From contig NZ_CP109162.1 in NCBI RefSeq assembly GCF_035920445.1, forward strand, positions 5,828,001 through 5,892,000: DNA of 64,000 nt, in the 5' to 3' direction. Below are positions 41,303 through 50,800 of this stretch, one piece after another (the stretch's first letter is position 1; every line of letters begins with the position of its first letter). Origin of the DNA: Nocardia sp. NBC_01730 (GTDB lineage Bacteria > Actinomycetota > Actinomycetes > Mycobacteriales > Mycobacteriaceae). Made by a program: the position numbers and the translations under genes. The notes beneath the pieces are model-generated. The model worked only from the letters and a program-made list of their open reading frames with translations. It was not told the origin of the DNA and searched no databases.

Positions 41303-43675
41303 ATGCGAGTCGACGGGCGGGAGATCCCGGTCACGGGTAACCTGCTGCAGCCGCTGATCCGTCGGACAAGTGACATCGTCCGTGTCGTCATCGCGGCGCT
41401 GTGGGTCGCGGTCGTCATCGCGGCGTCGCTGATCACGCGGCCGGAATGGCTGGCCCTGGAGCGCTCGGTCTCCAATATCGTCGGTTTCCTCAATCCCGAC
41501 CAGTCGAACCTGGTGTATCTGGTCTACGGCATGGCGATCCTGGCCTTGCCGTTCGCGATCCTGATCGAGCTGGTCATCGGCCGGCAGTGGAAACTGCTGG
41601 CAGGCTATGCCGCGGCCGGGCTGGTCGCCGGGCTGCTGCTGTCCATCACCGGCACCGGGCTGTCCACCCCGAGGTGGCACCTGCAGGTGCCGGACCGGTT
41701 GGACACGTTCCTCTCTCAGTTCCTGGACGATCCGCGCTGGATCGCGATGCTCGCGGCCGTGCTCACCGTCTCCAGCCCGTGGCTGCCTACTCGACCGCGG
41801 CGCTGGCTGTGGTTCCTGCTGCTCGCGTTCGCGCCGATCCACCTAGTGGTCAGCACCGTGGTGCCCGCGCGGGCGATGTTCGGTCTCGCGGTCGGCTGGC
41901 TGGTCGGCGCGGTGATCGTGCTCGTGGTCGGCACGCCCGCGCTGGAGGTCCCGCTCGCCGCCGCCGCCCGGGTGCTCGCGGAGCGCGGGCACACGGTGAT
42001 CGGGTTCACTGTCTTGCATCCGGCGGGTCGCGGACCGCTGGTGCTCGTGGCGGCCATCGATGGCCCGGAACGCGAGCTGATCGTCGAGATGTACGGCAAG
42101 AACCAGCGCAGCTTCGGCGCGCTGCACCAGCTGTGGCGCTGGCTCACCTTCCGTACCAGCGAAACCGCCGCGCTGCACGGGTCCATGCACCGCGCGGTCG
42201 AGCATCGCGCGCTGATGGCGATCGCCATCGGCGACCTCGGACTGGCCAGCTGCACCCAGGTTGCGGTCGCGGCGCTCTCGCGCGGCTGGGTGCTCTTCGC
42301 GCACACCCAACCGCAGGGCACGCCGATCGCCGAAGTATCCGGCGACCTGCTGCCCGGCGTGTGGCAGGCGCTGGACACCCTGCACCGGGGCCAGATCTCA
42401 CACGGCGACCTCCGACCGACCGATATTCGAATCGCGGACGGCGCAGCCGTGTTCAGCGGCTTCGGCAGCGCCGAGTTCGGCGCGTCGGACAAGCAGATGC
42501 AGTCGGACGTCGCACAGTTGCTCGTGACGACCACCGCGGTCTTCGGCAAGGAACCCGCCGTGCGCGCGGCCATTGATGCGCTCGGTGAGCAGCGAGTACT
42601 CACCGCGGCGAGCCGATTGACCAAGTCCGCCATACCGCTCGGGATCCGCAAGGCGGTCCCGGAGTGGAAGGCCGCGCTGTCCGCGGCCCGCGACGAAGTC
42701 CGCAAGCAGACCGGACAGGACCGGATCGAGGCCGAGCAGATCACCCGTTTCTCCCGCAACCAGATCATCCAACTGGTGCTGCTGATCGGCCTCGTGTACG
42801 TCGCCTACCCGTTCATCAGCGCGGTTCCGACCTTCTTCACCCAGCTGACGACGGCGAACTGGTGGTGGGCACTACTCGGGCTCGCGGTCTCGGGGCTGAC
42901 CTATCTCGGTGCGGCGGCGGCGCTGTGGGCCTGCGCATCCGGCGCGGTGAGCTTCCGGAATCTGGTGATCATGCAGATCGCCAACACCTTCGCCGCGACA
43001 ACCACCCCGGCTCGCGTCGGCGGGCTCGCGTTGAGCGTGCGCTTCCTGCAGAAGGGCGGCATCGGTGCGGTGCGGGCCACCGCCGCCGTCGCGCTGCAGC
43101 AAGCGGTGCAGGTGATCACCCACGTCAGCCTGCTCGTCGTATTCAGCATCGCGGCGGGCACCTCGACGGATCTCTCGCACTTCGTCCCCGACGCCACGGT
43201 GCTGTATCTGCTCGCCGGTGTCGGCGTCGGCATTGTCGGCACCTTCATGTTCGTGCCGAAATTGCGCCGGTGGCTGAACAATTCTGTCCGCCCGCAATTG
43301 CAGGAGGTGCTCGGCGAACTCGCCGAGCTGGCGCGCGATCCCAAACGGTTCTCGGTGATCATCCTCGGCGGCGCGGCGGTCACACTCGGCCTCGCCGGCG
43401 CACTGTGGGCCAGTGTGCAGGCGTTCGGCGGCGGCACGACCTTCGTCACCGTCACCATCGTCACCATGATCGGCGGCACGCTGGCCTCGGCGGCACCCAC
43501 CCCCGGCGGTGTTGGCGCGGTCGAGGCCGCGCTGATCGGTGGTCTCGGCGCCTTCGGCCTGCCAGTGGGCATCGCGGTACCCGCCGTGCTGCTGTACCGC
43601 GTGCTCACCTGTTGGCTTCCGGTGTTCTGCGGCTGGCCGACCATGCGCTGGCTGGCGTCGAAGAATCTGATCTAG
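41303..43675 (+). CDS. Flippase-like membrane protein with embedded pseudokinase
   Basis: This 790-residue protein has three parts. The N-terminal ~215 residues form about six membrane segments. A soluble middle region (about 220-460) resembles a protein-kinase fold: ELIVEMYGKNQRSFG (beta-3-like Lys), HGDLRPTDIRIADG in the catalytic-loop position and SGFGSAEFG where DFG belongs. The C-terminal ~300 residues are an LPG-synthase/UPF0104-type flippase domain (TTTPARVGGLALSVRFLQKG, AAPTPGGVGAVEAALIGGLG). The altered loops suggest a pseudokinase that binds ATP or lipid-phosphate as a regulator. Related proteins occur across Actinobacteria with unknown substrates. Confidence 0.85.
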   Translation: MRVDGREIPVTGNLLQPLIRRTSDIVRVVIAALWVAVVIAASLITRPEWLALERSVSNIVGFLNPDQSNLVYLVYGMAILALPFAILIELVIGRQWKLLAGYAAAGLVAGLLLSITGTGLSTPRWHLQVPDRLDTFLSQFLDDPRWIAMLAAVLTVSSPWLPTRPRRWLWFLLLAFAPIHLVVSTVVPARAMFGLAVGWLVGAVIVLVVGTPALEVPLAAAARVLAERGHTVIGFTVLHPAGRGPLVLVAAIDGPERELIVEMYGKNQRSFGALHQLWRWLTFRTSETAALHGSMHRAVEHRALMAIAIGDLGLASCTQVAVAALSRGWVLFAHTQPQGTPIAEVSGDLLPGVWQALDTLHRGQISHGDLRPTDIRIADGAAVFSGFGSAEFGASDKQMQSDVAQLLVTTTAVFGKEPAVRAAIDALGEQRVLTAASRLTKSAIPLGIRKAVPEWKAALSAARDEVRKQTGQDRIEAEQITRFSRNQIIQLVLLIGLVYVAYPFISAVPTFFTQLTTANWWWALLGLAVSGLTYLGAAAALWACASGAVSFRNLVIMQIANTFAATTTPARVGGLALSVRFLQKGGIGAVRATAAVALQQAVQVITHVSLLVVFSIAAGTSTDLSHFVPDATVLYLLAGVGVGIVGTFMFVPKLRRWLNNSVRPQLQEVLGELAELARDPKRFSVIILGGAAVTLGLAGALWASVQAFGGGTTFVTVTIVTMIGGTLASAAPTPGGVGAVEAALIGGLGAFGLPVGIAVPAVLLYRVLTCWLPVFCGWPTMRWLASKNLI

Positions 43676-43846
43676 TTTCCGCACCAGGGTCTCGGTCCGC
43701 TCGATCAGGAGCACATGCGCGGTGTCCTCGACGACCGGTCGACGCCTCACCCCTTCGGAACCACGAACAGCTCGCCCGTCGAGCGCGCGGCCCGCACTCG
43801 CTATCCAGCCGCGTCGATGACGCAGACGACCAGCAGCCGGCGGGCG
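43676..43846 (-). pseudogene. Possible remnant of a hydrolase C-terminus
   Basis: On the minus strand a fragment reads VVEDTAHVLLIERTETLVRK, resembling the C-terminal His-loop of alpha/beta hydrolases (GHVLLIE-type). In-frame stops interrupt the sequence on both sides and no upstream domain remains. It overlaps the flippase stop region slightly. Weak evidence; it may be coincidence. Confidence 0.3.
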
Positions 43847-44452
43847 TCAGCGACCTCCGGCGATCTCCAGCGCGTGCGCCGCGGTCACATTGCCCGCCGT
43901 GACGAGTTCGAGATTGGTCAAGGCGGCTTCGTGCGCTTCCACGCCGGCCGCGGCCACGCAGTCGGCCACCGGATGCACCGTGAACCCTAGGTCGGTGCCG
44001 TGCCTCGCGGTCTGCTCGACAGTCAGATTGGTCGCCACTCCCGTGACGAAAAGCGTCTCGATACCCCTATCCGCCAACCACTCCGGAAGTTTGCTGCCCG
44101 CCAGCCCGGACAGCTTCTGGTTGTCGAATACTTCCGTCGGCTGTGCCGCCATCTCCGAAATAATCGCGGTACCGGGGGAATCGGGCCGGAACTCGGTCTG
44201 CGCCGCACCGACCGAGCGCATGAAGCCGGTGTTGCGCACGAGTTCACCCTCGCCGACGGGGATGGTGAACCGGGTGAAGACCACCGGCAGCGCAAGCGCG
44301 CGAGCCGCGGCATGAAAGTCCGTAGCGCAGGTCACAACGCCACTGGCCGCGACCGGGGCAGCCAGCATCGGACCGAAAAAGCCCTCCGGCCGAATGACAT
44401 TCACCTGCCAGTGCAGCGCCAGCACGGCGGCGGGGATACCTGGGATCGCCAT
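43847..44452 (-). CDS. Isochorismatase-like hydrolase lacking the catalytic Cys
   Basis: This 201-residue protein has the cysteine-hydrolase/isochorismatase fold: LPVVFTRFTIPVGEGELVRN, VFDNQKLSGLAGSKLPEWLA (conserved Lys) and TLFVTGVATNLTVEQTARHG. The catalytic Cys expected in the last motif (usually NVCVE) is Thr, and the catalytic Asp of the first strand (usually LLVIDMQ) is His in AVLALHWQVN. Nicotinamidase-type chemistry is therefore unlikely. True isochorismatases also lack the Cys but keep the Asp. It may be a binding protein. It stands alone. Confidence 0.78.
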   Translation of the reverse strand: MAIPGIPAAVLALHWQVNVIRPEGFFGPMLAAPVAASGVVTCATDFHAAARALALPVVFTRFTIPVGEGELVRNTGFMRSVGAAQTEFRPDSPGTAIISEMAAQPTEVFDNQKLSGLAGSKLPEWLADRGIETLFVTGVATNLTVEQTARHGTDLGFTVHPVADCVAAAGVEAHEAALTNLELVTAGNVTAAHALEIAGGR

Positions 44453-44514
44453 ATGCCGACCTTACGCATCCACGGCCGCTCACTCGGTTCGATTCACGTG
44501 AAACAAACCAGCGA

Positions 44515-46086
44515 TCAGGACGAATAGTCCTTGCGCAGCCGCACTTTCATCACTTTTCCGCTCGCGTTGCGGGGCAGCTCGGGCACCAGCACCAGATCTT
44601 TGGGGTGCTTGTAGCGGGCCAGGTTCTCGTTGAGGAACGGCTCCAACTCGGCCAGGGTCAGCTCGTCGTCCGGGTCGCGCAGTGCGACGACCGCGACCGG
44701 CACCTCACCCCACTTCTCGTGCGAGCGGCCCACCACCGCGGCCTCCCGAATCTTCGGGTGCGCGAAGAGCACGTTCTCCACCTCGGCACAGTAGATGTTC
44801 TCGCCGCCGGAGATGATCATGTCCTTCTTGCGGTCCACCACATAGACGAAGCCATCCTCATCCTGGCGGACCAGGTCGCCGGAATGGAACCAGCCGCCCG
44901 CGAACGCCTGCGCGGTGTCCTCAGGCTTGTTCCAGTAGCCCTGCATGAGAGTCGGTCCGCGGTAGACGATTTCGCCCACCTCGCCCGGCGGAACGTCATT
45001 CGTCTCGTCGTCCACGATGCGCGCCTGGATGGTCGGGATGGGTTTCCCGACCGAACCGGACTTGCGGATCGCGTCCTTGCCCTCCAGCACGCAGGTAATA
45101 GGCGACATCTCGGTCTGGCCGAACACCGCGACGTTGAACGCGTTCGGAAAGCAGTCCGCCATGGCGCGCAGCACGGTATCCGACGCGGGCGCCGCGCCCC
45201 AGCTGAGCACCTCGAGGGCGAGCTTGCGGTCTTTCACGGTCGGGTGATCGCACACCAGCTGCCACTGCGCGGGCACGCAGAACGCCGAGGTGGCCTGCTC
45301 TCGCTCCAATGCGTCGAGGAACTGACCGGCGTCGAACGCACCGAGCGGGTGCAGCACGGTTTTCGAGCCGAGCAGGAAAGCCGGTGCGAGACTGCCGAGT
45401 CCGGCGATGTGGAACAGCGGCGAGCTGCACAGCACGACCGAATCCGGTTCCATCGCGAGGGCCCGGATGCAGGTGAGCGCCTGGGCGTTCATGTTCGCGT
45501 AGGTCAGCACCGCGCCCTTCGGGCTGCCCGTGGTGCCCGAGGTGTACATGATCAGGCTCGGGGTGTCCTCGGGAATGTCCAGCGGAGTGTGCAGTTCACC
45601 CGCTTCGGCGAGCAGGTCGTCGAAGCCGATCACGCCGTCGCCGGACTTGCCGCCGATCACCACGCAGGTCGTCAGGGTCGGCGCTTGCGCCCGCACCGCG
45701 GTGGCCAGCGGCCGCAGCAGAGTGTCGGTAACGACCGACTTGGCGCCACTGTCGCTCACGATGTAGGCGACCTCGGGTGGCGTGAGCCGGAAGTTGACCG
45801 GGACTGCGATGGCGCCGAGTGCGTTGATGCCGAACACCGCCTCGAGGTATTCGGGGTAGTTCAGCGCGAGGATCAGCACGCGGTCGCCGAAGCCGACGCC
45901 GCGGCGCGCGAGCCCATCGGCGAATTTCAGCGACCGCTCGCGCAGCTGCCGCCAGGTGGTATCCACACCCCGGAATCGCACCGCGACCGCGTCCGGGCGC
46001 ATCTGCGCGTGCACCGCGATCTGGTTGTTCCAATGGTTACGCCGCGACCTGATCGGTTCATCGAGCGCTGCCGCACCGGTGGTCAT
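44515..46086 (-). CDS. Long-chain acyl-CoA synthetase (FadD-type, AMP-forming)
   Basis: This 523-residue ANL-family ligase has the P-loop MYTSGTTGSPKGAVLTYANM, an A5 region NVAVFGQTEMSPITC, the A7 aspartate in GGWFHSGDLVRQDEDGFVYV, and A8 VDRKKDMIISGGENIYCAEV. The invariant A10 lysine is in RNASGKVMKVRLRK. All residues for adenylation and CoA ligation are present. The sequence resembles mycobacterial FadD-type acyl-CoA synthetases. ATG 46086 follows GAGAGGAG. It is probably monocistronic; the upstream 360 bp has no gene. Confidence 0.92.
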   Translation of the reverse strand: MTTGAAALDEPIRSRRNHWNNQIAVHAQMRPDAVAVRFRGVDTTWRQLRERSLKFADGLARRGVGFGDRVLILALNYPEYLEAVFGINALGAIAVPVNFRLTPPEVAYIVSDSGAKSVVTDTLLRPLATAVRAQAPTLTTCVVIGGKSGDGVIGFDDLLAEAGELHTPLDIPEDTPSLIMYTSGTTGSPKGAVLTYANMNAQALTCIRALAMEPDSVVLCSSPLFHIAGLGSLAPAFLLGSKTVLHPLGAFDAGQFLDALEREQATSAFCVPAQWQLVCDHPTVKDRKLALEVLSWGAAPASDTVLRAMADCFPNAFNVAVFGQTEMSPITCVLEGKDAIRKSGSVGKPIPTIQARIVDDETNDVPPGEVGEIVYRGPTLMQGYWNKPEDTAQAFAGGWFHSGDLVRQDEDGFVYVVDRKKDMIISGGENIYCAEVENVLFAHPKIREAAVVGRSHEKWGEVPVAVVALRDPDDELTLAELEPFLNENLARYKHPKDLVLVPELPRNASGKVMKVRLRKDYSS

Positions 46087-46450
46087 GCCACGAACTCCTC
46101 TCGGACCGCCACCGAGGCCGTCGGGACATCCGACGGCGGTGACAGGCTGAACCGAGAACAGAATAACAACTAACTTAATTGTCCATCAAGAGATCGGGCA
46201 ATGAATCCGTGTTGATCAACCTGACTGATCTCGGCGAGTACATCGAACTCCAACTGGGATTTCATCGAAATCTACGCTATACCGACGCGAAGACAATGCC
46301 AGAATTGGCTCAAAGTATATGCGAACCTTGGCTTACATATGAGTTGTATGCGTGGCGACCCTCGTGTCACCATCGAGGACCGACGGGTGGACCGGCGCGC
46401 CGCGCGAAGGCGGCGTCCTCGCCGAAACCGTCGTCAGCTGACGGCTCCGC
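46087..46450. other. AT-richer stretch with a doubtful small ORF
   Basis: The segment around 46150-46350 is distinctly richer in A/T than the surroundings. A plus frame from TTG 46179 reads SIKRSGNESVLINLTDLGEY then IELQLGFHRNLRYTDAKTMP, an ordinary-looking peptide composition for about 60 residues, before degenerating into GC-rich sequence. It could be the remnant of an acquired gene. No ribosome binding site or domain is recognised. Confidence 0.35.
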
Positions 46451-47422
46451 TTACCTGGCCGCGCGCGCGGTGACTGCCGCGTAGTCGTGACCAGCGATCA
46501 GTTCGATGCCGTCAGGCAGCGCGTGCAGGCGGTGGATCGTGGCGAAGGCGGCGTCCCGGTCGGCGTCGAACAGCCGGCCGGGCATCGGCGCCTTCTCGCG
46601 CAGCAGATCGACCTGCAGCTTGCTCCAGACGGCGTCGCCCGCGAACAGCACCCGGCTGCCGTCGTCCACCGCGAGCAACACGCCGATGCTGCCCGGGGTA
46701 TGGCCCGCGAGATCCACCAGCAGCACCGAACCGTCGCCGAACAGATCCTTGCTGCGCGGAAAACTCAGCACCGGTGGGCCGTCCAATTCGAAGCGGTCGA
46801 AGGACCGATTCCGCAGCGGGCCGCGCGCCACGCCGATCGGGGCGTGCGGCCCACCCATCGCCCAGTCGTATTCCACTGCGGGCAAACGGATTTCGACCGA
46901 CGACGGCAGCTCCAGTAGGCCTGACACGTGATCCCAGTGCAGATGGGTAGGCACCACGAAATCGATATCGGAGCCCGCGATATCGCGCGCGGCGAGCGCG
47001 TCGGACAGGCCGAGTACCGGCTTGTCCGGAGCGACGAGCAGCGGAACCGGGAACGGAAGTTCGGGAAGCACCCGGTCGTGCACGCCCGAGCACAACGCGG
47101 GATCGACCAGGAAGCGCGCCTCGGGATGCTCGATCAGGAACGCCCCCATCGACAGCCGCATCTCACGCAGGCTGCGCACGCCCTCGGCAACGATGGTGGT
47201 CGGTACGGACATGGTGGCCTGCGTCAGCACGGTCAGCCGTACGGCTGCGCTCGCCGAGGGGAGCGGCGTCACCTCGAGGTTTGCCAGCAGTGCGGTGTCT
47301 GGGCGGCGCGGGCGCAGCAACCGGCCCGGCATTGCGGCCAGCGCGGCGCAGCAGCGCAGCACGGTGGGCAGGGTCGGGGTGCGCTCGGCGCGGGCATCGG
47401 CGCCGCTGTCCGGTTCGGTCAC
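46451..47422 (-). CDS. Metallo-beta-lactamase-fold hydrolase beside the PKS operon
   Basis: This 323-residue protein has the metal motif PTHLHWDHVSGLLEL (HxHxDH), VDLAGHTPGSIGVLL, VLFAGDAVWSK and a terminal IAGHDYAAV, so the dinuclear site is complete. An N-terminal ~60-residue segment contains a hydrophobic stretch. GTG 47422 is chosen as the first start before the conserved part. It is divergent from the ACP-PKS-FAAL operon across a 150-bp region with a 30-bp imperfect palindrome. A role as a hydrolase or thioesterase releasing or tailoring the product is possible but inferred only from position. Confidence 0.85.
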   Translation of the reverse strand: MTEPDSGADARAERTPTLPTVLRCCAALAAMPGRLLRPRRPDTALLANLEVTPLPSASAAVRLTVLTQATMSVPTTIVAEGVRSLREMRLSMGAFLIEHPEARFLVDPALCSGVHDRVLPELPFPVPLLVAPDKPVLGLSDALAARDIAGSDIDFVVPTHLHWDHVSGLLELPSSVEIRLPAVEYDWAMGGPHAPIGVARGPLRNRSFDRFELDGPPVLSFPRSKDLFGDGSVLLVDLAGHTPGSIGVLLAVDDGSRVLFAGDAVWSKLQVDLLREKAPMPGRLFDADRDAAFATIHRLHALPDGIELIAGHDYAAVTARAAR

Positions 47423-47462
47423 GGTGCCACCGTAAGCGATCACCGCAGTTCGGGAAAGGGCC

Positions 47463-47492
47463 GGGCAGGCAGCGCAAATGCGTTCCTTGCCC
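47463..47492. promoter_or_regulatory. Imperfect 30-bp palindrome between MBL and PKS operons
   Basis: Arms beginning GGGCAGG and ending CCTTGCCC, with central GCGCA/TGCG, pair with a few mismatches. Its position midway in the divergent promoter region suggests an operator for both transcription units. No regulator gene lies next to it. Confidence 0.4.
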
Positions 47493-47572
47493 CGAGGGAT
47501 TTCTCCGGCATAATCGCGTGGGTACCGTTCTCTGTGGACAACAGCAACCGGGAGACGGGTAGGGAGGACGCG

Positions 47573-47869
47573 ATGCGGCCCAGTCTGCCGGACGGGCGTA
47601 GTGGTGCGACGGAAAAAGACGGTTCGCTCGGCTGTCGCCGACGCACCGCGCTGACCTGTACCACCGTCTCGGCCGTCGCTGACCAACTCGGCGTCGACGC
47701 CGCGATGGTGTCGACGAATTCGCCCTTCACCGATCTCGGCCTGAGCTCCACCCAGCTGGCCAGGCTGACCGCCCATCTCGAAGACGCCATGGGAGTGGAG
47801 GTTCCACTGACCGCGATCTACGACCATCCGGACATCGAACAGCTTGTCGAGTATCTCGCGATGCGATGA
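47573..47869 (+). CDS. Acyl carrier protein of the FAAL-PKS operon
   Basis: This 98-residue protein has a C-terminal carrier fold. The phosphopantetheine site is in FTDLGLSSTQLARLTAHLED (first Ser of the SS pair), followed by PLTAIYDHPDIEQLVEYLAM. A ~25-residue N-terminal extension rich in basic residues precedes it. GGGAGGACGCG precedes ATG 47573. The TGA stop overlaps the PKS ATG (ATGA). A free-standing ACP before a FAAL-dependent PKS is expected to receive the fatty acyl chain from the FAAL and pass it to the ketosynthase. Confidence 0.93.
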   Translation: MRPSLPDGRSGATEKDGSLGCRRRTALTCTTVSAVADQLGVDAAMVSTNSPFTDLGLSSTQLARLTAHLEDAMGVEVPLTAIYDHPDIEQLVEYLAMR

Positions 47870-50800
47870 GCACCGCGACCTCTGATTCCGCCGGCCCGCA
47901 TCCGCCCGTCTCCATCATCGGCATCGGCTGTCGAGTGCCAGGAGCGGCGCGTGTCACCGACTTCTGGCGGCTGCTACTCGACGGCCACGACGCCACCACC
48001 CCACCGCCGGCCGGGCGACGCGGCCACCGGCACGGCGGCTACCTCGATGATGTCGAGTCGTTCGACAACGACTGGTTCGCCATCTCCGATCGGGAGAGCG
48101 CCGTGATGGATCCGCAGCAGCGGCTCGCGATGGAGGTCGCGGTGGAGGCACTCGATGACGCCGGGATCGGTTACCGTGCACGGGGTTCCGGCGCGGCGGT
48201 GGTGTTCGGGGCATCCGGTTACGACCACGGCATCGCTGTGCTCGGCCGGGCGGGCCACGACGCACCGTATGCGGTCACCGGTTCCGCGCTCAGCATCATC
48301 GCCAACCGGTTGTCCTATGTGCTCGATCTGCACGGGCCGAGCCTGGTGCTCGACAGTGCCTGCTCGTCCTCGCTCGCCGCGGTAGACCTCGCGGTCCGAC
48401 TGCTCGCCGACGGCACGGTACCCTTCGCGATCGTCGGCGGCGTCAATCTCGTACTGCTGGAGCACACCTCGAACTACCTCGCCGAAAGCGGTTTTCTGGC
48501 GGCGGGCGGCCGGGCAGCACCGTTCGACGCCGCTGCCGACGGCTACACCCGCGGCGACGGCTGCGCGGTGGTGATCCTGCAGCGCACCGCGGACGCGCTG
48601 CGCGAGGGCAACCGGGTGTACGCGGAGATCGTCGGCACGGCCGTCGGATCGGACGGACGCTCGAACGGCCTGTACGCGCCGAACGGCCGCGCGCAGCAGG
48701 AGACGCTGCGCACCGCTTGGTCACGCGCCGGACTCGCACCGCGCAGTGCCCACTACATCGAATGCCACGGCACCGGAACAGCTTTGGGCGATGCGGTGGA
48801 GGTCGGCGCGCTCGCCGAGGTGCTCGGCGGCGATGCAGGAGATCCGATCTGGATCGGATCGGTGAAATCCAACATAGGGCATCTCGAGGCCGCCGCCGGG
48901 GTCACCGGAATGGTGAAGACCGCGCTGTCCATCTACCACGGGGTGATCGCACCGACGATCCATTTCCGGACCGAGCACCCGCTGCTGAAACTGGCCGAGC
49001 GTGGACTGCGGGTGCCGACCGAACCGGTGGACTGGACCGACGTACCCGTAGCCGAGCGCGCTGCGGGCGTCAGCTCGTTCGGATTCGGCGGCACGAACGC
49101 GCACGTCGTGCTGCGCGGGCTCGAGGCGGTGCGGCCCAACCGTGGCGACCAGCCGCCGGTGCTGATCCCGCTGACCGCCCGGGACGACGCGGAGTTGCGT
49201 GAGCGCGCACTGCGGCTGGCAGATGAGCTGGACGCGGACACCACCGTTGGTCCGGCATTGTGCGATTTCGCCTCGGCCACAGCGCGATTGCTTCCGGAGT
49301 CGACCCGTGCCGCCGTGCTGGTGAGCGACCGCCGCGATGCGGCGGATCGGCTGCGCGCCGTCGGCCGCGGCGACGCCGATGCGGCGCTCGGTCCCGTGCC
49401 GAACCGCCGCCGCGGCGGCGTGCTCTTCTTGTTCTCCGGGCAGGGCAGCCAGCATCCGAAAATGGGCCGATCACTGGCGGCAAGGTATCCGGTGTTCGCC
49501 GGCGCACTCGCCGACGCCGCCGATGCCATCGTCGCGGCGGGCGGACCACGAATCTGGACTCCGCGGTACGGCTTCGCGCTCGCACCGTCGGGCGCCGCAG
49601 GCGCGCATGCCACCGATCTGGTGCACCCCGCCCTCTTCGCGTTTCAGGTTGCGCTGGCGAAACTGCTGGCGGCGTGGGGAATTCGGCCGGACGCGGTCGT
49701 CGGACACAGTCTCGGCGAGATCGCGGGTGCGGTCGTCAGCGGCGCATTGTCCCTCGCCGATGCGGCACGTGTCGTGGTGCTGCGCAGCGCGGCCCTGGCG
49801 CACCTGGACGGCCACGGCGCGATGGCGGTGCTGGAGGTGGGCCCGGATGAGGCGGCGAAACTGGTCGAGCCGATGCACACAGAGGTTGGCATCGCGGCGG
49901 TCAACGGCCCCCGGTCGGTGGTCGTCTCCGGCACACCACGCTATATCGACATCTTGGTGCGACGGGCCAAGCGCCGCAATATGTTCGCGCGCACTATCGC
50001 GGTCGACTTCGCCGCGCACAGTCCGCAGGTCGCCGCCGTGCTCCCATCGTTCGTCGCGGCAATGAGTGAACTCACCCCGCTGGCACCGCGCGTCCCGGTG
50101 TACTCCACCGCCCGGCGCGGCGAGAAGATCACCGGCGCGGTCATGGACCGCGACTACTGGGCCGACAATGTCGTCGGCACGGTGGAGCTCGCCGCCGCGA
50201 TGGAACGCGCGGCCGCGGACGGGATCTCGACCGTACTCGAAGTCGCTCCGCATCCGGTGCTGATCTCCGCACTGCGGGAGTATCCGGACTTTCGCGATGC
50301 CGCGCACCCCGCGGCGCTCCGCGAGGACGAGGCCGGCGGGTTCCTCACCTGTCTGGCGCGGCTGTACCTGGAGGGACGGCCGGTCGACTGGTCGGCGCTC
50401 GGCCCTTTCGCCGTGCCGTCGCCACGACAGTGGCGCAAGCGGCGGTTTCCCCTTCTGGTCTCGATGACCCCACACGCGAAAACGGCCGAAACCGTTTTCG
50501 CCGCCGAGGATCTCACCGATCACATGGTGCAGGGCCTCGCCGCGGTACCCGCCGTGTTCTGGCTGCGCAGGCTGCTGCGCCTGGCCCGCGAGACGGCCGC
50601 GGCGGCCACGCTCGTCGACTTCGTCGTGCACGAGCGGACCGATCCGAGCGCACTGCCCGAGGTCACCTATCGTGGCGGCGGAGCAGACGCAAGCGTACGG
50701 GCGGAGGTCACAGGCACCGGAACGCTGGCTTCGGCCCGGCCCGCCGGTGACCCCACACCCGCGGATATCGTCGCATGGATGCGGGTGGTGGACGCAAATC

